A stretch of DNA of 12,695 bases from Lachnospiraceae bacterium UBA3826 (GTDB lineage: Bacteria; Bacillota; Clostridia; Lachnospirales; Lachnospiraceae): positions 1 to 12,695 of the forward strand of contig DGII01000055.1 in assembly GCA_002393095.1 (NCBI GenBank), written 5' to 3'. Below are positions 1 to 7,168 of this stretch, one piece after another (position 1 is the stretch's first letter; every line of letters starts with the position of its first letter). Under the pieces are notes generated by a model, which saw only the letters and a program-made list of their open reading frames with translations, had not been told where the DNA came from and ran no database searches. The translations under genes and the position numbers were made by a program.

Positions 1-35
1 TCTTTATTCATTTCCTCTTTAAGATTATATGCCAT
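1..35 (-). CDS. porB: 2-oxoacid (pyruvate):ferredoxin oxidoreductase beta subunit, N-terminal fragment
   Basis: Only the first 11 codons and part of a twelfth are inside the window, reading MAYNLKEEMNK; the gene runs off the left edge. The start is supported by a GAGAGGA ribosome binding site (41-47) five bases before the ATG. The short N-terminus resembles the usual start of PorB proteins (MAYNLKE followed by a lysine-rich stretch, with the first cluster cysteines further on). The position right after alpha is where beta is expected. The family's beta subunit binds thiamine diphosphate and a [4Fe-4S] cluster and completes the active site with alpha. None of those motifs is visible here, so the call rests on context, the ribosome binding site and the start peptide. 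Confidence 0.72.
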   Translation of the reverse strand, partial: MAYNLKEEMNK

Positions 36-133
36 ATTGATCCTCTCTGTTATCATGATCCTACGCTTCTGTCCGTGAAGCGTAAGGGTATAGTCAGACC
101 TAAGCCAACTGCTTATGCAGTGAGCATTAAGGT
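36..133 (-). other. porA-porB intercistronic spacer with two hairpins
   Basis: These 98 bases separate the alpha stop from the beta start, far longer than the other junctions in this operon (32 bases and a one-base overlap). There is a perfect 8-bp stem TACGCTTC/GAAGCGTA (62-69 with 77-84, 7-base loop) and a smaller 5-bp stem ACTGC/GCAGT (108-112 with 117-121, 4-base loop). Neither is followed by a T run on the minus strand, so they do not look like intrinsic terminators. They could be processing or stability elements between two cistrons whose products are needed in equal amounts. The function is inferred. Confidence 0.5.
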
Positions 134-1318
134 TTAATTCATCCTCTGTCCCATATGTGAATATACAGGCCCCAGCTCCCCACCTGCTGCTATCTTAAGC
201 AGCCTGTCATATACGCTTGCCGCAGCCTTGACCGTGAAGTCTCTTCCGCCCAATCCGAATACTATGTCTACTATCTTGGGTCTTATATCCAGATTGATGC
301 AGGCACCTGCTGTCTCGGCAAATAATGGTCCGCCGTAGGCAGAGAAGCCTTCACTTTTATCCATTACAGCCACAGCCTTGACAGTCCTAAGGGCTGCTGC
401 TATCTCCTCAGCCGGGAAAGGGCGGAATACTCTGACCTTAATCAGTCCGGCCTTGACTCCGTCGTCCCGAAGCTTATCTACCGCCGCCTTGGCCGTACCT
501 GCCGAAGAGCCCATGATCACCATGGCTACCTCTGCGTCCTCCATTCTGTATTCTTCTATGAGTCCGTATTTTCTGCCGAAGGTCTTATAGAAATCCTCTG
601 ACACATCAAGTATCACCTGCTTGGCATTCTTCATGGCTTCTGCCTGTGCGACCCTCGCTTCCATATAGTATCCGGATACTCCATAGGGTCCCACAGCTAA
701 CGGATTCTCCTTCTTAAGAAGGTAATTCTCCGGCTTATACTCTCCCACAAAGGCTTTGACCTTATCATCCTCTTCTATCTCAATATTCTCTATGGCATGA
801 GATGTTATGAAGCCGTCCTCACATACCATAAGGGGAAGCCTGACTGACGGATGCTCCGCTATTCTGTGAGCCATGAGATAATTGTCATATACCTCCTGAT
901 TGTTCTCACCATATAGCTGTATGAATCCCGAATCCCTCTCTGCCATCGAATCCGAATAGTCATGATTGATATTGATGGGGCCCGTAAGTGCGCGGCAAGC
1001 CACCGCCAGTACCACGGGAAGCCTTAATGAGCCTGCCACATACAATACTTCGTTCATGAAGGAGAGACCTGCCGATGAAGTGGCCGTTATTGCTCTGCAG
1101 CCTGCTGCCTCCGCACCCAGACATGCCGAAAGAGATGAATGCTCCGATTCCACGCATATGAATTCCGTATCCACCCTGCCGTCAGCCACATACTGCGCAA
1201 AGTACTGCGGTATCTCCGTAGAAGGGGTGATGGGGAACATGGCGAATACATCGGGATTGATCTGACGCATGGCCGTAGCTATGGCCTCGTTGCCGGATAA
1301 TCTGTCTCTTATGCTCAT
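134..1318 (-). CDS. porA: 2-oxoacid (pyruvate):ferredoxin oxidoreductase alpha subunit
   Basis: This is the alpha chain of the cytoplasmic four-subunit oxidoreductase that converts pyruvate and CoA to acetyl-CoA and CO2 while reducing ferredoxin. The 394-residue product has the pyrimidine-binding fold at its N-terminus: FPITPSTEIPQ near residues 28-38, the ESEHSS segment holding the glutamate that activates thiamine diphosphate, and TATSSAGLSF. The segment GPININHDYSDSMAERDSGF is typical of PorA-type alpha chains. The C-terminal half is the transketolase-C-like domain (VAMVIMGSSAGT, then KVRVFRPFP). I start it at the ATG at 1318, which overlaps the porD stop as TAATG and has AAGGAGG seven bases upstream. 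An in-frame ATG six codons earlier lies on top of that ribosome binding site. Pyruvate is the most likely substrate, but another 2-oxoacid cannot be excluded. Confidence 0.92.
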   Translation of the reverse strand: MSIRDRLSGNEAIATAMRQINPDVFAMFPITPSTEIPQYFAQYVADGRVDTEFICVESEHSSLSACLGAEAAGCRAITATSSAGLSFMNEVLYVAGSLRLPVVLAVACRALTGPININHDYSDSMAERDSGFIQLYGENNQEVYDNYLMAHRIAEHPSVRLPLMVCEDGFITSHAIENIEIEEDDKVKAFVGEYKPENYLLKKENPLAVGPYGVSGYYMEARVAQAEAMKNAKQVILDVSEDFYKTFGRKYGLIEEYRMEDAEVAMVIMGSSAGTAKAAVDKLRDDGVKAGLIKVRVFRPFPAEEIAAALRTVKAVAVMDKSEGFSAYGGPLFAETAGACINLDIRPKIVDIVFGLGGRDFTVKAAASVYDRLLKIAAGGELGPVYSHMGQRMN

Positions 1319-1620
1319 TACTCCTCCTCCTTCCATGCTATCGCATCAAAAGGGCACGCCTTGATACATATTCCGCAGCCCTTGCAGTGATCATAGTCGA
1401 ATTCTTCTCTTTTGCCGTCCTTAACCGGTATGGATGCGTCCGGACAGAAGGGAGCGCAGAGTACACACTGCTTGCACTTATCCTTAAGCCACACGGGAGT
1501 CCTTGATCTCCACTCTCCCGTCTTCGTAAGCCTGCTGGTGCCCGGCTCATATATCTCACATCCTATTGTTAAGTCCTGCCATGGTATCTGTTCGTTAATA
1601 TCCTTAGCCTGTTTGATCAT
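1318..1620 (-). CDS. porD: 2-oxoacid:ferredoxin oxidoreductase delta subunit (two 4Fe-4S ferredoxin domain)
   Basis: This 100-residue ferredoxin-like subunit carries electrons from the thiamine diphosphate site of the complex towards external ferredoxin. Two complete [4Fe-4S] motifs are visible: C49-x2-C52-x2-C55-x3-C59-P and C79-x2-C82-x2-C85-x3-C89-P. The roughly 45 residues before the first motif (IPWQDLTIGCEIYEPGTS and a WRSRTPVW segment) are typical of PorD and unlike a free ferredoxin. The start has AAAGGA eight bases upstream. The 3' end encodes WKEEE, whose GAA/GAG-rich codons also form the ribosome binding site for porA, and its TAA overlaps the porA ATG, so the two are probably translationally coupled. 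Confidence 0.94.
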   Translation of the reverse strand: MIKQAKDINEQIPWQDLTIGCEIYEPGTSRLTKTGEWRSRTPVWLKDKCKQCVLCAPFCPDASIPVKDGKREEFDYDHCKGCGICIKACPFDAIAWKEEE

Positions 1621-1652
1621 ATAGCTTATCCTTTCATCTTAAGGTTATTCAA

Positions 1653-2219
1653 TCATCCCTTTACTTCCGACATGGCCTGTCTCAAGCAATTAAGATTGCC
1701 TTCGATGACCTGCGGCTTCTTGGCGAATTTGTGCTTATAGGAGCCCTCCATATCCTTAATGAACTGCTCCTTATCCACACAGCCGCTCACAGCCACTACT
1801 GCCGCAAGCATGGGTGTATTGGGGAAGTATGCTCCGAGATTAGTCATGGATATATGTCTCGCATCTATGGTGCATACCCTGCCCTTATATCCCTTAAGCA
1901 AGGGTCTTATATCCTCCGGAGACTTATGGGTATTGACTATGATGGCACCCTCTTCCTTAAGTCCTGCCGTCACATCCACACTCTCAAGCAAGGTCTCATC
2001 CACTACAGCCACATAATCGGGCTCATATATATTGGAATGCACCATGCATCTTACCGGTGATATCCTGTTATACGCCGTTATCGGCGCTCCCGAACGCTCC
2101 GGACCATACTCCGGAAAGGACTGTACATACTGTCCCGCCATGAAAGCTGCATCAGCAAGCAACTGGCTTGCAGTCTTGGCACCCTGTCCTCCTCGTCCGT
2201 GCCATCTGATCTCTATCAT
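1653..2219 (-). CDS. porC: 2-oxoacid:ferredoxin oxidoreductase gamma subunit
   Basis: This is the gamma subunit of the pyruvate-type oxidoreductase complex, 188 residues, the usual length for the family. It opens with IRWHGRGGQGAKTASQLL, the glycine-rich GRGGQG signature at residues 8-13. It then has FPEYGPERSGAPITAYNR (residues 35-52), the strongest family signature, and ANTPML-type residues near 134-138 (NTPML). The role of gamma is binding CoA-side and structural parts of the complex. It is the first gene of the por cluster, with GGAGG seven bases before the ATG, and starts 37 bases after the nadK stop. The order gamma, delta, alpha, beta is a standard one. In other genomes the gene is also called porG. 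Substrate specificity is inferred from the alpha chain. Confidence 0.92.
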   Translation of the reverse strand: MIEIRWHGRGGQGAKTASQLLADAAFMAGQYVQSFPEYGPERSGAPITAYNRISPVRCMVHSNIYEPDYVAVVDETLLESVDVTAGLKEEGAIIVNTHKSPEDIRPLLKGYKGRVCTIDARHISMTNLGAYFPNTPMLAAVVAVSGCVDKEQFIKDMEGSYKHKFAKKPQVIEGNLNCLRQAMSEVKG

Positions 2220-2256
2220 ACCTTTTCCTCCATAATCAATTTTTCTTAATCTTTAT

Positions 2257-3111
2257 CTATTCACCAAGCTTACGGTGAAGCGTCTGTAGGAAGCTGTCCG
2301 GAGAAAGCCTCACTGCCTGACATGTATATCCGGATCTTACTACCCTTATCCTGTCTCCGGTGCTCATAAGCACCTTATCGCTTCCGTCCGCGGAAGCCTC
2401 CACCTCTATGACGCTGTTCTCTCTGCCGGCGCCTATCACTATCTCTACCCTGTCATCGGCACTTAACACTATGCTTCTCGAATTAAGCGTGTGCGCACAT
2501 ATTGGGGTAAGAAGTATAAGAGATGCCTCCGGCTCCACTATGGGACCTCCCGCGGACATATTATAGCCCGTTGAGCCCGTAGGAGTGGATACTATCACTC
2601 CGTCTGCGTTCAAGTCACACAACAGCTTCCCGTTGACATACACACTGAATCTCATTATCTGCAATGAGCCGCATCTTGTAATGGTGATATCGTTAAGCGC
2701 TGGGGATATATTGATATTCTGTGATGTGCCGGATGTACCTTTTACTATGACAGCCTCAAGCATCATCCGTCTGCTTATATCGTATTCGCCGGATATGAGT
2801 CTGTCAAGTGCTCTCTCGACATCCTCAGGACTTGTCTCCGCAAGGAAGCCAAGGGCTCCCAGATTGACTCCAAGCAGCGGAACATCCTTATCCGCACACT
2901 CCCTTGCAACCTGTAAGAAAGTACCGTCGCCTCCAAGTACTATGATCGCATCAGTATCCTCTGTCCTTACGCAGTCATCATCCCTGCCCTGCACATTCCT
3001 CAAAGCGATGCTGACATCGACTCCCTGTGCCTTAAGATAATCCGATATCCTCTCTGTGAGGGCAAGCTCCTTATCCTTACATTTATTGGTAACTATCAAA
3101 AATCTCTTCAT
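2257..3111 (-). CDS. nadK: NAD kinase (ATP/polyphosphate-NAD kinase)
   Basis: This cytoplasmic enzyme phosphorylates NAD to NADP. With the chosen start the protein has 284 residues, normal for bacterial NadK. Visible motifs are GGDGTFL (60-66, catalytic Asp62), GVNLGALGFL (81-90), the NE/D-type motif as ALND (138-141), STPTGSTGYNMSAGGP (175-190) and LTPICAHTLNSRSIVL (201-216). An in-frame ATG at 3180 would add 23 basic residues (KALIKIRAYIKRILRIWRR and on) that the family lacks and would overlap tlyA. The ATG at 3111 has GGAGG nine bases upstream (3121-3125) and is preferred. NADP made here feeds NADPH-dependent biosynthesis, including the Dxr step that follows Dxs. It sits 46 bases after tlyA, as in many Firmicutes. 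Confidence 0.95.
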   Translation of the reverse strand: MKRFLIVTNKCKDKELALTERISDYLKAQGVDVSIALRNVQGRDDDCVRTEDTDAIIVLGGDGTFLQVARECADKDVPLLGVNLGALGFLAETSPEDVERALDRLISGEYDISRRMMLEAVIVKGTSGTSQNINISPALNDITITRCGSLQIMRFSVYVNGKLLCDLNADGVIVSTPTGSTGYNMSAGGPIVEPEASLILLTPICAHTLNSRSIVLSADDRVEIVIGAGRENSVIEVEASADGSDKVLMSTGDRIRVVRSGYTCQAVRLSPDSFLQTLHRKLGE

Positions 3112-3157
3112 CCGTGCGGACCTCCGCCATATCCTTAAGATGCGCTTAATGTACGCT

Positions 3158-4039
3158 CTAATCTTTATCAAGGCTTTCATGTGCCGCAGCTATTACCGCC
3201 GCTGCATCCATAGCTTTCACGGGCATATCCGGCATATCTGACACACATGATGCATATGACACACCTGTCATATCTGTTGCATCCGTTACGCCTGTCGCCT
3301 TATATTCAGGCATACCAAGCCACAGCAGATACTCTATATTACCCTCAGGTCCCTTGATCGGAGAGAAGCTTAAGCCAAGCAGGCTGAATCCGGCATTCCC
3401 AGCCACCTCCATGATCCGCTGCACTACCTCCCTATGGACCAATGGGTCTCTTACTACTCCCTTTTTCCCTACCTTATCTCTTCCTGCTTCGAACTGAGGC
3501 TTGATAAGAGTCACCATATTACCGGAGGACTTAAGCAGCTTATAGGCAACCGGCAATATCTTGTCAAGAGATATGAAGGATACATCGCAGCTTGCGAAAT
3601 CAACCGCCTCATCAATGGAATCCGGCTCAAGATATCTGAAGTTCGTCTTCTCCATACATACGACACGCTCATCATTACGAAGCTTCCAGTCAAGCTGTCC
3701 GTGTCCCACATCTATGGAATATACCTTAGCGGCACCCTCTTTAAGCATACAGTCCGTGAAGCCTCCGGTAGATGCTCCTATATCCATACATATGCATCCG
3801 TCAAGCTTTATCGGGAACACTTTAAGAGCCTTCTCAAGCTTAAGTCCGCCGCGGCTTACATACTTAAGGCTGTTACCTCTCACCTCGATTATGGAATCAA
3901 CCTCATCGAAGGTACTGCCGGCCTTATCCTCCTTCTGTCCGTTCACATATACCAGACCCGACATTATCACAGCCTTGGCCTTCTCTCTCGACGGTGCCAG
4001 TCCTCTGCTTACAAGCAGTACATCCAATCTTTCTTTCAT
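3158..4039 (-). CDS. tlyA: TlyA/YqxC-family S4 domain RNA 2'-O-methyltransferase
   Basis: This is a predicted S-adenosylmethionine-dependent ribose methyltransferase of the TlyA/hemolysin A family, members of which methylate rRNA. Residues 3-60 form the S4 RNA-binding domain (ERLDVLLVSRGLAPSREKA, then GLVYVNG). The FtsJ-type domain follows, with motif I DIGASTGGF at 86-94 and a likely K67-D152-K180-E236 catalytic tetrad in SRGGLKL, CDVSF, LIKPQFE and GNIEYLLW. The last 45 or so residues, after WLGMPEY, are an unusual low-complexity tail rich in Met, Asp, Thr and Ala, making it 293 residues against roughly 270 for typical members. The ATG directly abuts the dxs TAG with no spacer, which suggests coupled translation. 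The older name hemolysin should not be taken to mean a toxin. Confidence 0.92.
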   Translation of the reverse strand: MKERLDVLLVSRGLAPSREKAKAVIMSGLVYVNGQKEDKAGSTFDEVDSIIEVRGNSLKYVSRGGLKLEKALKVFPIKLDGCICMDIGASTGGFTDCMLKEGAAKVYSIDVGHGQLDWKLRNDERVVCMEKTNFRYLEPDSIDEAVDFASCDVSFISLDKILPVAYKLLKSSGNMVTLIKPQFEAGRDKVGKKGVVRDPLVHREVVQRIMEVAGNAGFSLLGLSFSPIKGPEGNIEYLLWLGMPEYKATGVTDATDMTGVSYASCVSDMPDMPVKAMDAAAVIAAAHESLDKD

Positions 4040-5902
4040 CTACTTCTTCTTAAGGGCGATAAGTATCCTGTCGGCAATACTCTGTGCATCTATCCCTATC
4101 TCCTTTTTGAGCTGCTCCACGCTGCCGTGCTCCACATACTCGTCCGGAATGCTTATGGGCAGTACCTTGGCCGATATGCCCTTTTCCTTCACATATTCTA
4201 TTATCTTCTCACCGTATCCGCCGCTTGCCACATTCTCTTCCATGGGCACGAAGATATTGTGTCTGGATGAAAGTCTGTCTATCACATCCGTGTCAATGGG
4301 TTTGACGAACCTTGAATTGACAAGAGTTACTTTGATCCCCTTACTCTTAAGTATCTCTCTTGTCTCCACAGCAGTCGCCACCATACTGCCCACCGCAAGT
4401 AAGGCAACATCCTTCTCCTCATATATTATCTCTGAGGTTCCCATCTTAATGGGGGCTCTGTATTCTTTAAGCCCGTCGTAAGCCTGACCTCTTGGGTATC
4501 TTATGGCGATAGGCACTCCCACATCCACTGCGAACTTAAGCATATCCGAAAGCTCCCATTTATTCTTAGGGGCCATGATATGCATTCCGGGTATGCTTGA
4601 GAGATAAGACAGGTCGAATATGCCCTGATGTGTCTCTCCGTCACTTCCCACAAGCCCCGCTCTGTCTATTGCGAAGATCACCGGAAGATTCTGTATGCAT
4701 ACATCATGCAATATCTGGTCATAGGCTCTCTGTAAAAAGGAGCTGTATATGGCAACTATCGGGATCAACCCTCCCGCTGCAAGCCCTGCGGCGAATGTCA
4801 CCGCATGCTGCTCCGCTATTCCCACATCAAAGAACCTGTCAGGATATACATTATGGAACCTCTTAAGTCCCGTTCCCTCTGCCATGGCTGCAGTAATAGC
4901 CACCACCTTCTCATTCCTTGCGCCAAGCTTGAACATGACTGTGGAGAATACATCCGTATAATTGGCTTTCTCCTTCTTCTTGACCGGAAGCCCCGTCTCT
5001 ATATCAAAAGGCTCCGCCCCGTGGAATCTGGCGGGATGCTTGATGGCAGGCTCGAAGCCTCTGCCCTTCTGAGTGATCACATGTACAAGTACTGCCTTAT
5101 TGACGCGCTTGGCTTCACTAAGAACCTTGACTAAGCCCTCCACATCATGCCCGTCTACCGGTCCTAAGTATGTGATACCCATATCCTCGAAGAACATCCC
5201 CGGCACCACCATCTGCTTAATGGCATTCTTGGTTCTTCTGACCGCACCGATTATGGCATTGCCGTGTGGCTTATCAAGCATTGAATAATATATATTGTCT
5301 CTTAAGTTGATATAACCCGTTCTTGTACGGATATTATTAAGATACTTGCTGACACCGCCCACATTCTCGGATATGGACATATTATTATCATTTAACACTA
5401 TTATGAAATTGGAATTAAGCTTAGAACAGTTATTAAGGGCCTCGTATGCCATACCACCCGTCAGCGAGCCGTCACCTATGACGGATACTATCGTATTGTC
5501 ACCTCCACAGAGCTCCCTCGCCTTCACAAGACCTAAGCCTGCCGATATGGAGGTAGACGAGTGTCCCGTATCGAATGCGTCACAGTCACTCTCCTTACGC
5601 TTGGGGAAGCCGCTCATACCGTGATACTTGCGCAGAGTGTTGAAGCCGTCTCTTCTGCCGGTAAGCAGCTTATGTGTATACGACTGATGCCCCACATCCC
5701 AGATTATCTTATCCTTGGGCAGATCAAGAGACAGGTGCAGAGCCATGGTAAGCTCCACTGCTCCCAGATTGGAGCCCAAGTGCCCGCCTGATACCGATAT
5801 CTTCTCTATCAGGAACTGCCTTATCTCCTCTGCCAGTGCTTCATAATCCTTCTTATCTATATTCTTGATGTCATTAGGTGCAGTTATTCTCTCAAGCAAC
5901 AT
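4040..5902 (-). CDS. dxs: 1-deoxy-D-xylulose-5-phosphate synthase
   Basis: This thiamine diphosphate enzyme condenses pyruvate with glyceraldehyde 3-phosphate to 1-deoxy-D-xylulose 5-phosphate, the entry step of the MEP isoprenoid pathway, and also supplies thiamine and pyridoxal precursors. The 620-residue length is normal. Visible features in order: HLGSNLGAVEL with the active-site His41, WDVGHQSYTHKLLTGR, the metal/TPP motif GDGSLTGG (143-150) continuing to the NDNNMSIS segment, VDGHD near 249-253, DVGIAEQHAVTF with catalytic Glu364, and the transketolase-type DRAGLVGSDGETHQG (413-427). The transketolase C-terminal domain follows from about residue 495. The start has GGAG about eight bases upstream. 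It lies between ispA and tlyA, the common Firmicutes arrangement. Confidence 0.98.
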   Translation of the reverse strand: MLLERITAPNDIKNIDKKDYEALAEEIRQFLIEKISVSGGHLGSNLGAVELTMALHLSLDLPKDKIIWDVGHQSYTHKLLTGRRDGFNTLRKYHGMSGFPKRKESDCDAFDTGHSSTSISAGLGLVKARELCGGDNTIVSVIGDGSLTGGMAYEALNNCSKLNSNFIIVLNDNNMSISENVGGVSKYLNNIRTRTGYINLRDNIYYSMLDKPHGNAIIGAVRRTKNAIKQMVVPGMFFEDMGITYLGPVDGHDVEGLVKVLSEAKRVNKAVLVHVITQKGRGFEPAIKHPARFHGAEPFDIETGLPVKKKEKANYTDVFSTVMFKLGARNEKVVAITAAMAEGTGLKRFHNVYPDRFFDVGIAEQHAVTFAAGLAAGGLIPIVAIYSSFLQRAYDQILHDVCIQNLPVIFAIDRAGLVGSDGETHQGIFDLSYLSSIPGMHIMAPKNKWELSDMLKFAVDVGVPIAIRYPRGQAYDGLKEYRAPIKMGTSEIIYEEKDVALLAVGSMVATAVETREILKSKGIKVTLVNSRFVKPIDTDVIDRLSSRHNIFVPMEENVASGGYGEKIIEYVKEKGISAKVLPISIPDEYVEHGSVEQLKKEIGIDAQSIADRILIALKKK

Positions 5903-5951
5903 ACCTTTTCTCCGAATCTGTCATATCCTTAAGACTTATATACAGCCCGGA

Positions 5952-6848
5952 TCATTTTCTCCGGTTGACCATACTAAGCAGAAGCTCCTCCAAGAAGGGA
6001 TTATCGCCCTGAAGAGTATGAAGGAGTACTGTGGCCTCTTTAGAGAGAGCCTCCACATCTGCCTTCGCCTTATCAATGCCATGAAGTGACACATATGTCA
6101 CTTTCTGATTCTTTTCATCACTTCCGATCGGCTTACCGAGTTCTTCGAAGCTGCCGGTCACATCCAGAATATCATCCTGTATCTGGAAAGCCATCCCTAC
6201 ATTACCGGCTATTTTCTCCAAGGTATTGATCTGGATATTGTCAGCTCCCGCAAGCACTCCTCCCACCATCATCGATGCTTCTATAAGCGCCGCCGTCTTG
6301 TTCTTATGTATATAAGTAAGCAGATCATCTGTCATCTCATCCGGACTCATGCCCTCAGATTCCACATCGGCAGTCTGTCCGCCTATCATACCGTATATTC
6401 CGCTTTTATTAAAAAGTATCCTTACGGCCTTGCCCACAAGGTATTTATCACAATCGGAATCGAATGCGCCAAGTGCAGTCTCGGCAGCATAATTAAGAAG
6501 GGCATCTCCCGCAAGCGTAGCCATAGCCTCGCCGAATACCGCATGGGTGGTCTTGCGTCCTCTTCTGTACTCATCATTATCCATACACGGAAGATCATCA
6601 TGCACCAACGAATATGTATGTATCATCTCTATTGCCGCCATAAAATACTCTATGGCGAAAGTCGTTCCTCCAAAAAGCTTAAAGGTCTCCTGCATCAGCA
6701 TGGGACGTATCCTTTTGCCGCCGCTTTTAATGCTGTAGTTCATGGCTTTGATAACGGTCGCGTTATATCCCTTCTCTTCCGGCAGAAAGCCATCTATTAT
6801 CTCTTCTATCTCCTTAAGCCTTACGTCTATCTCCTTCTGCAATTCCAT
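5952..6848 (-). CDS. ispA: Farnesyl diphosphate synthase (geranyltranstransferase)
   Basis: This short-chain trans-prenyltransferase joins isopentenyl diphosphate to dimethylallyl and geranyl diphosphate to give farnesyl diphosphate, the precursor for undecaprenyl and quinone or menaquinone side chains. The 298-residue protein has KSGGKRIRPML (41-51), the first aspartate-rich motif as DDLPCMDND (84-92) preceded by HTYSLVH, and the second as DDILD (225-229). The two extra residues inside the first motif are characteristic of bacterial IspA-type FPP synthases. GQTAD (157-161) and the K-T region near 184-185 are also in place. The gene precedes dxs by 49 bases, linking the start and the chain-elongation end of the MEP pathway. 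C15 product length is inferred from motif type. Confidence 0.96.
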   Translation of the reverse strand: MELQKEIDVRLKEIEEIIDGFLPEEKGYNATVIKAMNYSIKSGGKRIRPMLMQETFKLFGGTTFAIEYFMAAIEMIHTYSLVHDDLPCMDNDEYRRGRKTTHAVFGEAMATLAGDALLNYAAETALGAFDSDCDKYLVGKAVRILFNKSGIYGMIGGQTADVESEGMSPDEMTDDLLTYIHKNKTAALIEASMMVGGVLAGADNIQINTLEKIAGNVGMAFQIQDDILDVTGSFEELGKPIGSDEKNQKVTYVSLHGIDKAKADVEALSKEATVLLHTLQGDNPFLEELLLSMVNRRK

Positions 6849-6934
6849 AACCCTGTCACATCCCTTATGTATTACTTACTACTCTTACTGCTATTATTAC
6901 TATAATTCCTAAACATCCGATTATCGGAGCATTA
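6849..6934 (-). other. xseB-ispA spacer with 13-base dyad and TA-rich low-complexity tract
   Basis: This 86-base gap holds a perfect odd-centred palindrome, TCCGAT-T-ATCGGA (6916-6928), just after the xseB stop. A TAC/TTA-rich low-complexity tract follows (about 6870-6902, on the minus strand AGTA-like units). The palindrome has no loop able to form a stable RNA hairpin, so it looks more like a DNA site or chance. No terminator is visible, so transcription probably continues into ispA. A GGG lies just before the ispA ATG but there is no classic GGAGG. Confidence 0.4.
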
Positions 6935-7168
6935 CTATTCTTCCGGTTCTTCAAATACCTCCGTACTGCCGTCGTCTGACAGCTTAAGAACCTCTTTCTC
7001 CACTCTGTCTATGGCCTTATTGCATGACGATATAAGCTCGACTCCCCTCTTGTAATAATTAAAGGAATCCTCAAGGCTTATCTCACTGCTCTCCATCTTC
7101 ATAATGATGTCGTCAAGCATATCCATACGTTCATCTATTGTCAGTGAATCTTCATTCTTCTTAGCCAT
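6935..7168 (-). CDS. xseB: Exodeoxyribonuclease VII small subunit
   Basis: This is the small helical subunit of exonuclease VII, which degrades single-stranded DNA with XseA. With the ATG at 7168 it has 77 residues, the usual size. It shows the family pattern: SLTIDERMDMLDDIIMKME, the SLEDSFNYYKRGVELIS helix that corresponds to the conserved LEESL..Y..G.EL signature, then a second helix ending EVLKL and a short acidic tail. A GTG two codons earlier (7174) would also give an open frame, but the ATG has a better-spaced GGGTG and fits the family length. The gene overlaps the end of xseA by eight bases, consistent with coupled translation of partner subunits. Confidence 0.93.
   Translation of the reverse strand: MAKKNEDSLTIDERMDMLDDIIMKMESSEISLEDSFNYYKRGVELISSCNKAIDRVEKEVLKLSDDGSTEVFEEPEE

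Noticed and set aside
1319..1336. Longer porA start at the ATG at 1336
   Set aside because: The extra codons are the GGAGGAGG ribosome binding site itself. The ATG at 1318 overlapping the porD stop is the better start.
3112..3180. Longer nadK start at the ATG at 3180
   Set aside because: It would overlap tlyA and add a 23-residue basic leader the family lacks, while the ATG at 3111 has a GGAGG at good spacing.
3434..4481. Two long overlapping plus-strand open frames (278 and 306 residues) opposite tlyA and dxs
   Set aside because: Both are antisense to well-supported conserved genes. Their compositions (Ser/Leu- and Tyr/Leu-rich) are what reverse reading of these codons would give.
6870..6902. 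TA-rich tract as a possible microsatellite or phase-variation switch
   Set aside because: The units are irregular and the tract is outside any coding frame and not positioned between promoter elements, so slippage control is not supported.
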